A stretch of 64,000 bases of DNA from Brucella rhizosphaerae (GTDB lineage: Bacteria; Pseudomonadota; Alphaproteobacteria; Rhizobiales; Rhizobiaceae). Position numbers and translations under genes: made by a program. The stretch's first letter is position 1; the number at the start of each line of letters is the position of its first letter. The notes beneath the pieces were generated by a model. The model was not told the DNA's origin and did no database searches. It was given only the letters and a program-made list of their open reading frames with translations. Below, in pieces: positions 54,631-62,733 of this stretch. Location: the NCBI RefSeq assembly GCF_002252475.1, contig NZ_NNRK01000034.1, positions 558,001 to 622,000 on the forward strand. Direction: 5' to 3'.

Positions 54631-55767
54631 ATGAAGTCTTGGAAGCAGATTGTTCTGTGCCTGCTTGTTATTATTGCCGCCGGTGGCGGTTGGTACATCT
54701 ATAAAAACAAAGACTCTTCGGCGCAGACGGCATCAGGCGAGGCTCCCGGACAGCAGGCGCCGGGGGCATCCTCAGGGCGCGGCGCTCCGCTGGTTGTTGT
54801 TGAACCGGCAGGCAAAGAGACGATCAATAATCGCCTGACAGCCATTGGCTCTGCGCGGGCACTCAGCACTGTTTCAGTCACGCCTTATTCGAGCGGCTAT
54901 ATGAATGAGCTGCTTGTAAAAGCGGGCGATTCCATCAAGGCCGGCGACACGATTGCGGTACTGGATAATGAGACGGAGACAATTGCGGTCAGTAAGGCCC
55001 AAATTGCGGTGAAAGACGCTGAAACGACGCGCCAGCGCATCGCGCGGTTGCGTGCTACGAATACGGCAACTGTGGTGCAGGAAGTTGAAGCTGATCTGGC
55101 TTTATCCAATGCCAGGCTTGTGCTGGAGGATGCGCAGCTGGCACTAAGCCGCCGCACGGTTCGTGCGCCTATCTCCGGTATCGTTGGTATTCTGCCGGTG
55201 AATGCCGGTAACTATGTCACCGCGCAAACCTCCATTGCTCGTATTGATGATCGCTCCAAGGTGCTGATCGATATCTGGGTTCCGGAACGCTTTGCACCGC
55301 AGATCAAGGTTGGTCAGCCGCTGACAGCAGAATCCACTGCATTTCCTGGCGTGACGCATAAGGGTGAAATCAACGCTGTTGATAATATGCTCGATGAAGC
55401 GAGCCGTACATTGCATGTACGTGCTGAGATCAACAACGATCAGGACCGCCTTCGTGCTGGCATGTCGTTCTCGGTGACAGTTTTGTTCCCCGGAGATAGC
55501 TATCCTTCGGTTGATCCTTTGGCTATCCAGTGGGGTGCCGACGGCTCTTATGTCTGGCGAATTGAAGAGGGTGTCGCAAAGAAAGTGGCAGCACGCATCG
55601 TGCAGCGCAATTCGACCAATATCCTGATTGATGGCCCTTTGAAGGAGGGCGACATGATCGTCACGCAAGGTGTGCAAACTGTGCGTGATGATGCACCTGT
55701 GCGCTTGCAGGATGAACAGGGGACGGCTCGTATTGATCCATCCGCCAAAAGCCGCGTTGCAGGGTGA
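54631..55767 (+). CDS. RND efflux membrane-fusion protein
   Basis: A 378-residue periplasmic adaptor of the HlyD/AcrA type. A single N-terminal membrane anchor (VLCLLVIIAAGGGWYIY) is followed by a lipoyl half-motif (VKAGDSIKAGDTIAVLDN), a short coiled-coil hairpin (about residues 125-170) and the second lipoyl half (RRTVRAPISGIVGILPVNAGNYV). It links the inner-membrane pump to an outer-membrane channel. No channel gene is in the window. The pump gene starts ten bases after its stop. Confidence 0.93.
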   Translation: MKSWKQIVLCLLVIIAAGGGWYIYKNKDSSAQTASGEAPGQQAPGASSGRGAPLVVVEPAGKETINNRLTAIGSARALSTVSVTPYSSGYMNELLVKAGDSIKAGDTIAVLDNETETIAVSKAQIAVKDAETTRQRIARLRATNTATVVQEVEADLALSNARLVLEDAQLALSRRTVRAPISGIVGILPVNAGNYVTAQTSIARIDDRSKVLIDIWVPERFAPQIKVGQPLTAESTAFPGVTHKGEINAVDNMLDEASRTLHVRAEINNDQDRLRAGMSFSVTVLFPGDSYPSVDPLAIQWGADGSYVWRIEEGVAKKVAARIVQRNSTNILIDGPLKEGDMIVTQGVQTVRDDAPVRLQDEQGTARIDPSAKSRVAG

Positions 55768-55776
55768 GGATAAAGC

Positions 55777-58700
55777 GTGAGCAATCCTAATTCGCATTCG
55801 GGAAACACCGGTGGATCAACAGCGCTGTTCATTCGGCGTCCGGTCTTTGCCTTCGTCATCAATGTTCTCATCATCGTTGCGGGCCTTGCAGCCTTTACCG
55901 GCGTCGACATTCGCGAATTGCCGGATGTGGACCGGCCGGTTGTTACTATCAGCACCGATTTCAGCGGCGCTTCGGCTGAAACCATTGACCGCCAGCTGAC
56001 ACAGGTTCTGGAAAATGCCGTCGCCCGCGTATCGGGCGTGAAATCGATCTCTTCGTCATCTTCTTTTGAGCGAAGCCGTGTCACGGTCGAGTTCAACGAC
56101 GGTGTTGATCTCAATGTCGCCGCGGCCGATATGCGTGACGCCATTTCACGTGTGGCAAACGATGTGCCTGAGGAAGCGGATCCTTCGCGCATCATCAAGG
56201 CCGACTCCAATGCCGATCCGGTCATGCGCCTTGCGGTCACGTCCGACACGATGGCAGTCGACGATATGACCGTGCTGGTTGAAGATCAGATTCAGGATGT
56301 TCTATCGGCTGTTCCCGGTGTCGCCGATGTGCAGATCAATGGTGATCGTGACAAGATTTTCCGCATCGATATCAATCAGGCGCGCTTAGCAAGCTATGGG
56401 TTTACCATCGCGGATATTTCCAGCGCGCTTTCGTCCATGGGCCTTGACGCGCCTGCCGGGTCGTTGCGCAGTTCTGATCAGTCTATTGTCGTTCGCGCCA
56501 CGGCCAATCTTGAACGGCCTGAAGATTTTGAAAACGTCTACATTAAGGGCCGCACGCAAATCCGCGATGTGGCGACGGTCACGCTGGGGCCGGATATTGA
56601 AAGCTCGGCTGTCCGTTCAAATGGCAAGACCGCGATTGGTCTTGGCATCGTGCGTCAGGCACAATCGAACACGCTGGATATCTCCGAAGGTGTCCGTGCA
56701 GCCGTCGCTAACCTGAAAAACACATTGCCGCCCGGCGTTGATGTGACTGTGACCAGTGACGATGCGAGCTTCATTAATGGTGCCATTCACGAAGTTGAAA
56801 TTGCGCTGATTGCTTCGGTCATCATCGTTGTCGTCATCATCTTCATGTTTCTGTGGGATATCCGGGCAACGCTTATTCCTGCCCTGGCCATGCCTGTGGC
56901 ATTGATCGGCACGATTGCCGCGATCTATCTGAGCGGATTCTCGGTCAATATTCTCACATTGCTGGCGCTGGTGCTTGCCACCGGCCTTGTGGTGGATGAT
57001 GCGATTGTTGTGCTCGAAAACATTGTGCGACGACGCAATCAGGGTATGGGACCACGTGCTGCTGCAGTTCTGGGCACGCAGGAAGTGTTCTTCGCGGTTA
57101 TTGCAACGACGCTGACGCTTGTGGCCGTGTTTGTGCCAATTTCCTTCCTGCCCGGGCAGGCTGGCGGCCTGTTTCGTGAATTCGGCTTCGTGCTTGCTAT
57201 CGCTATCTTGCTGTCCTCAATCGTGGCACTGACACTGTGTCCAATGCTGGCTTCACGCTTTCTCAAGGAAGGCAGTGAAGCTCTGGAAGAGGGCGCTCAT
57301 GGCCCGAAATTCCTCCGGCGTATCGGCAGTGGTTTAGCGAATTTTTATCGCAAGAGCCTGCATGCATGTCTTTCGGCTCCGCTCATTGTAGTTCTGGTCG
57401 CCGTACTCTTTGCCGGAGCTTCCTATGTCGGTTTTGGCATGTTGAGACAGGAGCTGACGCCGACGGAAGATCGCGCGGTCGCCATTTTGCGTATCAATGG
57501 TCCGCAGGGCATCAGCGTCGAATTCCTTCAATCGCAGCTTGAAAAGATTGAGACGGCCATTCAGCCCCTGCGCGACAGCGGCGAAATCCTGACCACTTAT
57601 GGTATTGCCGGGTCCGGTGGTTCGTCGAACAATGGCTTTATGGTTCTGACGCTGGCACCGTGGAAAGAACGCAGCCGCTCGCAGCAGGAAATTATGGCCG
57701 ATATTACTGCGCGTACACGCGGTATTACGGCGGTTCGTATCTTTACGGCACAGCCTAACAGTCTTGGCATCCGCGGTGCGGGTAATGGCTTGCAGTTTGC
57801 AGTGCTCGGTCAGGAGTATGCGAAACTGCGCCCTGCAACTGACGCCATCGTTTCGGCGCTCGAAAAAGACCCTCGTTTTGTGCAGCCGCGCCTGTCGGTT
57901 GAACCGACGCAGCCGCAGCTTTCCGTCGAGATCAACCGCGAGCGCGCATCCGATCTTGGCATCGATATTACCGGCCTTGCCAATGCGGTTCAGGCAGTCC
58001 TTGATGGCCGCAAGATCGGCTCGGTCTATGTTGGGGACAGAAGTTTCGATGTGAAGCTTGTGTCAACCACCAACCCAATCAACGATCCGACCGATCTAGA
58101 AAATGTTTTCCTGAAAACGACAGATGGTCGTTATGTGCCGATGTCCTCCATCGCAACGGTGGTCGAAAAAGCGGTCCCACCACAGCTCAACCGTGAATCA
58201 CGGCAGCGGTCCATTGCGATCACGAGTGATCTGCGCAGTGATTTTGCTTTGGGCGATGCCTATGCCGCAGCTTTGGAAATCGCGACGCCTCTGCTGCCAC
58301 CGGGAAGCCATATCATCCCGCTCGCTGAAGCTTCGACACTCAGCGAAACCTCGACCGGTATTGCATTGGTATTCGGCTTTGCCATCATCATTATCCTGCT
58401 GGTTCTGGCGGCACAGTTTGAAAGTTTTGTGAGCGCACTGATTGTTATGGCAACAGTGCCATTGGGCCTTGGCTGTGCAGTCTTCGCGATGATCCTGACC
58501 GGTACCAGTCTTAACGTTTACAGCCAGATCGGGCTTGTGCTGCTTGTCGGCATCATGGCTAAGAACGGCATTCTGATCGTCGAATTTGCCGATCAGTTGC
58601 GTGACAAGGGCATGAATGTTCGACAGGCCATTGAAGAGGCGGCCAATATCCGCCTTCGCCCGGTCTGTATGACGATGATATGTTCGGTTCTTGGTGGCGT

Positions 58701-58917
58701 ACCGCTCATCCTGGCAAGTGGTGCGGGTGCTGAAGCCCGTGTTGCGCTCGGCTGGGTAATTGTTGGCGGCCTGGGCCTTGCAACGATCGCAACATTGTTT
58801 GTTACGCCGGTCGCCTATCTTCTTCTCGGACGCTTTACCAAGCCAAGAGCTGAGGAAGAGGCGCGGCTTGAGCGAGAGCTGGTCAGGGCTGTCGCTCTCG
58901 AAGAAACGCTCAAGTAA
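55777..58917 (+). CDS. RND efflux pump, HAE1 family
   Basis: A 1046-residue inner-membrane pump with twelve helices, two large periplasmic loops and the proton-relay residues: the aspartate pair in TGLVVDDAIVVLENI (helix 4) and the lysine in GIMAKNGILIVEFAD (helix 10). Length and motifs are those of drug or lipid exporting pumps related to MexB/AcrB, closer to the MdtB/C or MmpL-free HAE1 branches than to metal exporters. The start is GTG at 55777 after GAGGA. Substrate not predictable. Ends at a strong terminator. Confidence 0.94.
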   Translation: MSNPNSHSGNTGGSTALFIRRPVFAFVINVLIIVAGLAAFTGVDIRELPDVDRPVVTISTDFSGASAETIDRQLTQVLENAVARVSGVKSISSSSSFERSRVTVEFNDGVDLNVAAADMRDAISRVANDVPEEADPSRIIKADSNADPVMRLAVTSDTMAVDDMTVLVEDQIQDVLSAVPGVADVQINGDRDKIFRIDINQARLASYGFTIADISSALSSMGLDAPAGSLRSSDQSIVVRATANLERPEDFENVYIKGRTQIRDVATVTLGPDIESSAVRSNGKTAIGLGIVRQAQSNTLDISEGVRAAVANLKNTLPPGVDVTVTSDDASFINGAIHEVEIALIASVIIVVVIIFMFLWDIRATLIPALAMPVALIGTIAAIYLSGFSVNILTLLALVLATGLVVDDAIVVLENIVRRRNQGMGPRAAAVLGTQEVFFAVIATTLTLVAVFVPISFLPGQAGGLFREFGFVLAIAILLSSIVALTLCPMLASRFLKEGSEALEEGAHGPKFLRRIGSGLANFYRKSLHACLSAPLIVVLVAVLFAGASYVGFGMLRQELTPTEDRAVAILRINGPQGISVEFLQSQLEKIETAIQPLRDSGEILTTYGIAGSGGSSNNGFMVLTLAPWKERSRSQQEIMADITARTRGITAVRIFTAQPNSLGIRGAGNGLQFAVLGQEYAKLRPATDAIVSALEKDPRFVQPRLSVEPTQPQLSVEINRERASDLGIDITGLANAVQAVLDGRKIGSVYVGDRSFDVKLVSTTNPINDPTDLENVFLKTTDGRYVPMSSIATVVEKAVPPQLNRESRQRSIAITSDLRSDFALGDAYAAALEIATPLLPPGSHIIPLAEASTLSETSTGIALVFGFAIIIILLVLAAQFESFVSALIVMATVPLGLGCAVFAMILTGTSLNVYSQIGLVLLVGIMAKNGILIVEFADQLRDKGMNVRQAIEEAANIRLRPVCMTMICSVLGGVPLILASGAGAEARVALGWVIVGGLGLATIATLFVTPVAYLLLGRFTKPRAEEEARLERELVRAVALEETLK

Positions 58918-58931
58918 GTGTTTTAGAAAAG

Positions 58932-58967
58932 AAAAAACCCCGGAAGAACAACCTTCCGGGGTTTTTT
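58932..58967. terminator. Bidirectional terminator between efflux pump and ABC transporter genes
   Basis: AAAAAACCCCGGAAG and CTTCCGGGGTTTTTT pair around a short loop. It serves both converging transcripts. Confidence 0.92.
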
Positions 58968-58980
58968 GTTATGCGGTTTA

Positions 58981-59979
58981 TTACTTTTTCATCGCATCCG
59001 TGATTTTGGACGTCCATGCGCCTTCCGGCTTCTTGGTAATCACGGGGTCAGAACCACCGCCAAGCAATGTGTCGACTGTGCGATCAGCCGCTGCCACGTC
59101 CAGCGTACCATCGGAACCGTCAATCAGCTTGCCGATTTCCTTGATCATGCGCTCCTGAACTGCCTGTGTCTGGGCACCCGAAGCATCATTCTCAAGAATG
59201 ATTTCAGCAGCTTCTGCCGGGTTCTCTGACGCGTATTGCCAGCCCTTCATGGATGCGCGGACAAAACGGGCGAGCTTGTCTACCATCGCTGGATCGTCAA
59301 GGCTCTTGTCGAGAACGTATAGCCCGTCTTCAAGCGTAGCGACGCCCTGTTCTTCATACGGGAACACGACGAGCTGGTCAGCAGGAATACCGGCATCAAT
59401 TACCTGCCAATATTCATTATAGGTCATGGTGGAAATGCAGTCGGCCTGCTTCTGGATCAGCGGATCGACGTTGAAACCTTGTTTGAGCACCGTCACGCCA
59501 TCCTTGCCGCCTTCAGTCGGGATTTTCAGATGGCTCATCCACGACAGGAACGGATATTCATTGCCGCCAAACCAGACGCCAAGCGTGCGCCCCTTGAAGT
59601 CTTCCGGCTTGGTGATGTTGGTGTCCTTGCGGCAGGTCAGCATCATGCCGGATTTCTTGAAAGGCTGTGCTATATTGACGAGCGCCACACCTTTTTCGCG
59701 AGTTGCGAGGGCGGAAGGCATCCAGTCTACCACCACATCAGCGCCACCACCGGCAATCACCTGCGGCGGAGCAACGTCCGGACCGCCCGGCTTGATGTCC
59801 ACATCGAGATTCTCGGCTTCATAAAAGCCTTTGTCCTTGGCGACGTAGTAGCCTGCAAATTGCCCCTGTGTTACCCATTTGAGCTGCAAGGTCAGCTTGT
59901 CTGCTGCCATTGCCGAGCTGCTCATGAGTGCAAGCGCAAGTCCGGCTGTTCCAAGGCATAAAGAGATCGCCTTTTTCAT
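58981..59979 (-). CDS. ABC transporter binding protein, NMT1/THI5-like (probable pyrimidine uptake)
   Basis: A 332-residue periplasmic protein with signal peptide MKKAISLCLGTAGLALALMS (cleaved after about AMA) and the NMT1/THI5-like start LTLQLKWVTQGQFAGYYVAKDKGFYE. It closes a five-gene minus-strand block (dihydropyrimidinase, ATPase, two permeases, binding protein). The family often binds thiamine pyrimidines, but linkage to dihydropyrimidinase makes a pyrimidine base or related catabolic substrate more likely. The start was set at 59979 after GGAGAAC, 12 codons inside the longest frame. Confidence 0.88.
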   Translation of the reverse strand: MKKAISLCLGTAGLALALMSSSAMAADKLTLQLKWVTQGQFAGYYVAKDKGFYEAENLDVDIKPGGPDVAPPQVIAGGGADVVVDWMPSALATREKGVALVNIAQPFKKSGMMLTCRKDTNITKPEDFKGRTLGVWFGGNEYPFLSWMSHLKIPTEGGKDGVTVLKQGFNVDPLIQKQADCISTMTYNEYWQVIDAGIPADQLVVFPYEEQGVATLEDGLYVLDKSLDDPAMVDKLARFVRASMKGWQYASENPAEAAEIILENDASGAQTQAVQERMIKEIGKLIDGSDGTLDVAAADRTVDTLLGGGSDPVITKKPEGAWTSKITDAMKK

Positions 59980-60008
59980 TTCAGTTCTCCTCTGGTTCTT
60001 TTTTATTG

Positions 60009-60052
60009 CGCGCATTTTGCCCGAAAACCGATTCCCACTTTTCGGAATGCGC
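60009..60052. repeat. Dispersed intergenic palindrome, type A, copy 7
   Basis: GCGCATT and AATGCGC ends enclose CCGAAAACCGATTCCCACTT, the reverse complement of the type A core. It lies in the 112-base gap between the binding-protein and permease genes. Confidence 0.75.
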
Positions 60053-60091
60053 TTTGGTCTGCCTTATGGTGACAGATGCCAAATCGACGGC

Positions 60092-60949
60092 TCATGCCCT
60101 CCGGTATGAAGGGTGCCAGAATGTCGTTCTGCGCTCAATCAGCGCGATCAACCCATAAGAGAGCGATCCCGCAAGCGCAGCTACAAAGATTTCTGCCCAG
60201 ACCATGTCCACATTCATGCGTCCTATTTCCGCTGATATGCGGAAGCCCATGCCGACAATCGGTGTTCCGAAGAACTCGGCAACAATCGCGCCAATGAGTG
60301 CCAGCGTGGAATTAATCTTGAGTGCATTGAAGATGAAAGGCATGGCGGCTGGCAGGCGCAGCTTGATGAGCGTCTGCCAGTAGTTTGAACCATAGGTCTC
60401 CATCAGGTCGCGTTCCATCGCCCCACTTGCAGCAAGCCCTGCCACCGTATTCACCAGCATCGGGAAGAAGGTCATGATAATGACGACAGCTGCCTTCGAT
60501 TGCCAGTCAAAGCCGAACCACATGACCATGATGGGCGCGACGCCGACAATGGGGAGGGCGGCAGCGAGATTTCCAAGTGGTAGCAGTCCTTTGCGCAGGA
60601 ATGGCACACGGTCAGCGATAATGGCGGTGATGAAGCCCAGACCGCACCCCGCGACATAGCCGATGATAACGGCTTTCAGGAACGTCTGCTGGAAATCTGC
60701 CCAAAGTATGGGTATCGAACTCGTTATCCGCGCCCATATGACCGATGGAGCAGGCAAAAGCACCTGCGGCACTGCAAACAACCGCACGGTGACTTCCCAA
60801 AGAAGGAGCATCGCGATACCGAAGAGGGCAGGGACCGCAATATCGAGCAATTTCTGGCTGTGGGGATTGCGCGTCTTGAGGCTTGCGACCCAGCCGACAA
60901 TTGCCCATGAGACGGCAATCAGCGCGATAATGATTATGACATTCGTCAT
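60092..60949 (-). CDS. ABC transporter permease 2 (probable pyrimidine uptake)
   Basis: A 285-residue permease of the SsuC/TauC type with six helices and the EAA-like loop DLMETYGSNYWQTLIKLRLPAAMP. The start was set at 60949, where the first helix begins (MTNVIIIIALIAVSWAIV); 38 codons upstream would overlap the preceding permease and lack family character. Its start overlaps the stop of the other permease, so they are coupled. Confidence 0.9.
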   Translation of the reverse strand: MTNVIIIIALIAVSWAIVGWVASLKTRNPHSQKLLDIAVPALFGIAMLLLWEVTVRLFAVPQVLLPAPSVIWARITSSIPILWADFQQTFLKAVIIGYVAGCGLGFITAIIADRVPFLRKGLLPLGNLAAALPIVGVAPIMVMWFGFDWQSKAAVVIIMTFFPMLVNTVAGLAASGAMERDLMETYGSNYWQTLIKLRLPAAMPFIFNALKINSTLALIGAIVAEFFGTPIVGMGFRISAEIGRMNVDMVWAEIFVAALAGSLSYGLIALIERRTTFWHPSYRRA

Positions 60950-61839
60950 GTTGCCGCCCTTTCTGGCTTTGCACCCATGCGTCGATTGACGACGCTTGCG
61001 ACAAACCCGACGAGAGCCACCAGCACACCGGCCATGATTGCAGCTGCAATGAGTGCTGCCCATATCTGAACGGTCTGCCCGTAATAGGAACCGGCAAGTA
61101 AACGTGCGCCAAGACCTGCAACCGCGCCTGTTGGCAACTCGCCTACGATTGCACCCACAAGGCTGATGGCGACAGCAATTTGCATCGACGTGAACAGGAA
61201 GGGCATGGCAGCGGGCCAGCGCAGTTTCCAGAAAACCTGATTGCGGGATGCATTGTAGGTCCGCATCAGATCAAGATGCATGACATCGGGGGATCGCAGT
61301 CCTTTGACCATGCCCACGGCCACGGGGAAGAATGAAAGGTAAGTCGATATGATCGCCTTTGGCAAAAGCCCGGATATGCCAATCGCATTCAGTACTACGA
61401 TAATCATCGGCGCGATGGCGAGAATGGGGATCGTCTGTGACGTGATGATCCACGGCATCAGGCTTTTGTCGAGCGTGCGCGAATGCACAATGCCGACAGC
61501 CAGCAGCACGCCAAGCGCCGATCCCAGCACAAAACCGAGCAATGTCGACGAAAGCGTCACCCAGCCGTGATAGATGAGACTGCGCTTGGAACTTGGTTTC
61601 ACATCAAAGACGGTTTTCCAGATTTCCTCTGCAACCTGATGCGGCGCAGGCAGGACCGGGCGATCCTGATGCATCGTATTGGCAACGATTGTTGAGAACG
61701 AAATCTCGGTTCCAGCGCGCTCTGCCTGATCACGTTCAAAAGGAGCGTTCAGGAATATCGCGGCCACGTACCAAAGCCCGATGATGACGGCGAGAATTGT
61801 CGTAACCGGTACAAACTTGTCGCGAAAAAAGGCTTTCAT
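60946..61839 (-). CDS. ABC transporter permease 1 (probable pyrimidine uptake)
   Basis: A 297-residue permease of the same family, with the EAA-like loop DLMRTYNASRNQVFWKLRWPAAMPFL. Two different permeases with one ATPase and one NMT1-type binding protein suggest a heterodimeric channel, unlike the single ThiX permease at 7439. It lies 39 bases after the ATPase gene. Confidence 0.9.
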   Translation of the reverse strand: MKAFFRDKFVPVTTILAVIIGLWYVAAIFLNAPFERDQAERAGTEISFSTIVANTMHQDRPVLPAPHQVAEEIWKTVFDVKPSSKRSLIYHGWVTLSSTLLGFVLGSALGVLLAVGIVHSRTLDKSLMPWIITSQTIPILAIAPMIIVVLNAIGISGLLPKAIISTYLSFFPVAVGMVKGLRSPDVMHLDLMRTYNASRNQVFWKLRWPAAMPFLFTSMQIAVAISLVGAIVGELPTGAVAGLGARLLAGSYYGQTVQIWAALIAAAIMAGVLVALVGFVASVVNRRMGAKPERAAT

Positions 61840-61878
61840 GCTCGCCGCCCCCCTTCACCTGATTTGTGCCCCCGCGAT

Positions 61879-62730
61879 TTATTCATGGATATGCCCCAGC
61901 CGCAGGCCTTCACGTACGCGATGGGCTATCTTCAGGAATGCCTCAGATTCGCGAATATCCAGTGTTCGGTCAGCACCCAGATCGCAGTCGATGACTTCAT
62001 GAATGCGGCCCGGACGCGGGCTCATAACGACAATCTTGGTGGAAAGGAACACAGCTTCAGGAATGGAGTGCGTTACGAAGATCACGGTTTTCTGCGTCGC
62101 TGCCCAAAGCTTCAAAAGCTGTTCGTTGAGATGGTCGCGCACGATTTCATCAAGCGCACCGAAAGGCTCATCCATCAACAGCATGTCTGGATCAAAAGAC
62201 AATGCCCGTGCGATGGACGCGCGCTGCTGCATTCCGCCTGAAAGCTGCCATGGAAATTTTTTTTCAAACCCGGTGAGATTGACCAGTGCGAGGTTCTTTT
62301 CGATAAGCACTTTGCGCTCGGCGGCGCTATATCCCATCACCTCAAGTGGCAGGCTGATATTGTTCTCAATCGTACGCCACGGAAATAATGCCGCCGCCTG
62401 AAAAACATAGCCGTAAGAACGATCAAGCCGAGCCTTTTCCGGCGTCTTGCCGTTGACAGTCACAGAGCCGGAGGTTGGCTTTTCGAGGTCTGCCACTACG
62501 CGCATTAGCGTGGTCTTGCCACAACCTGAGGGCCCGATGAAGGAAACAAATTCGCCACGCTTAATGGAGAGATTGATATTGGAGAGTGCATGAACCGGAC
62601 CGTCATTGGTTTCAAAAACCAGCGACAGATCCTTAATGTCGATTACGGTTTGTGCATCATCCAAGCCCCTCTTCGGGGCCACGCTATCATTCGAATTCAT
62701 GCGCATTTCCCGAAGCTGAGCTAGAGCCAT
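61879..62730 (-). CDS. ABC transporter ATPase (probable pyrimidine uptake)
   Basis: A 283-residue ATPase of the SsuB/TauB class: Walker A GPSGCGKTTL (about residues 66-75), signature LSGGMQQRASIARAL, Walker B MLLMDEPFGALDE and the switch in FVTHSIPEAVFLS. It starts three bases after the dihydropyrimidinase stop. ThiX and ThiY at 7.4-9.9 kb lack an ATPase of exactly this class, so sharing is conceivable but unproven. Confidence 0.93.
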   Translation of the reverse strand: MALAQLREMRMNSNDSVAPKRGLDDAQTVIDIKDLSLVFETNDGPVHALSNINLSIKRGEFVSFIGPSGCGKTTLMRVVADLEKPTSGSVTVNGKTPEKARLDRSYGYVFQAAALFPWRTIENNISLPLEVMGYSAAERKVLIEKNLALVNLTGFEKKFPWQLSGGMQQRASIARALSFDPDMLLMDEPFGALDEIVRDHLNEQLLKLWAATQKTVIFVTHSIPEAVFLSTKIVVMSPRPGRIHEVIDCDLGADRTLDIRESEAFLKIAHRVREGLRLGHIHE

Positions 62731-62733
62731 GTT

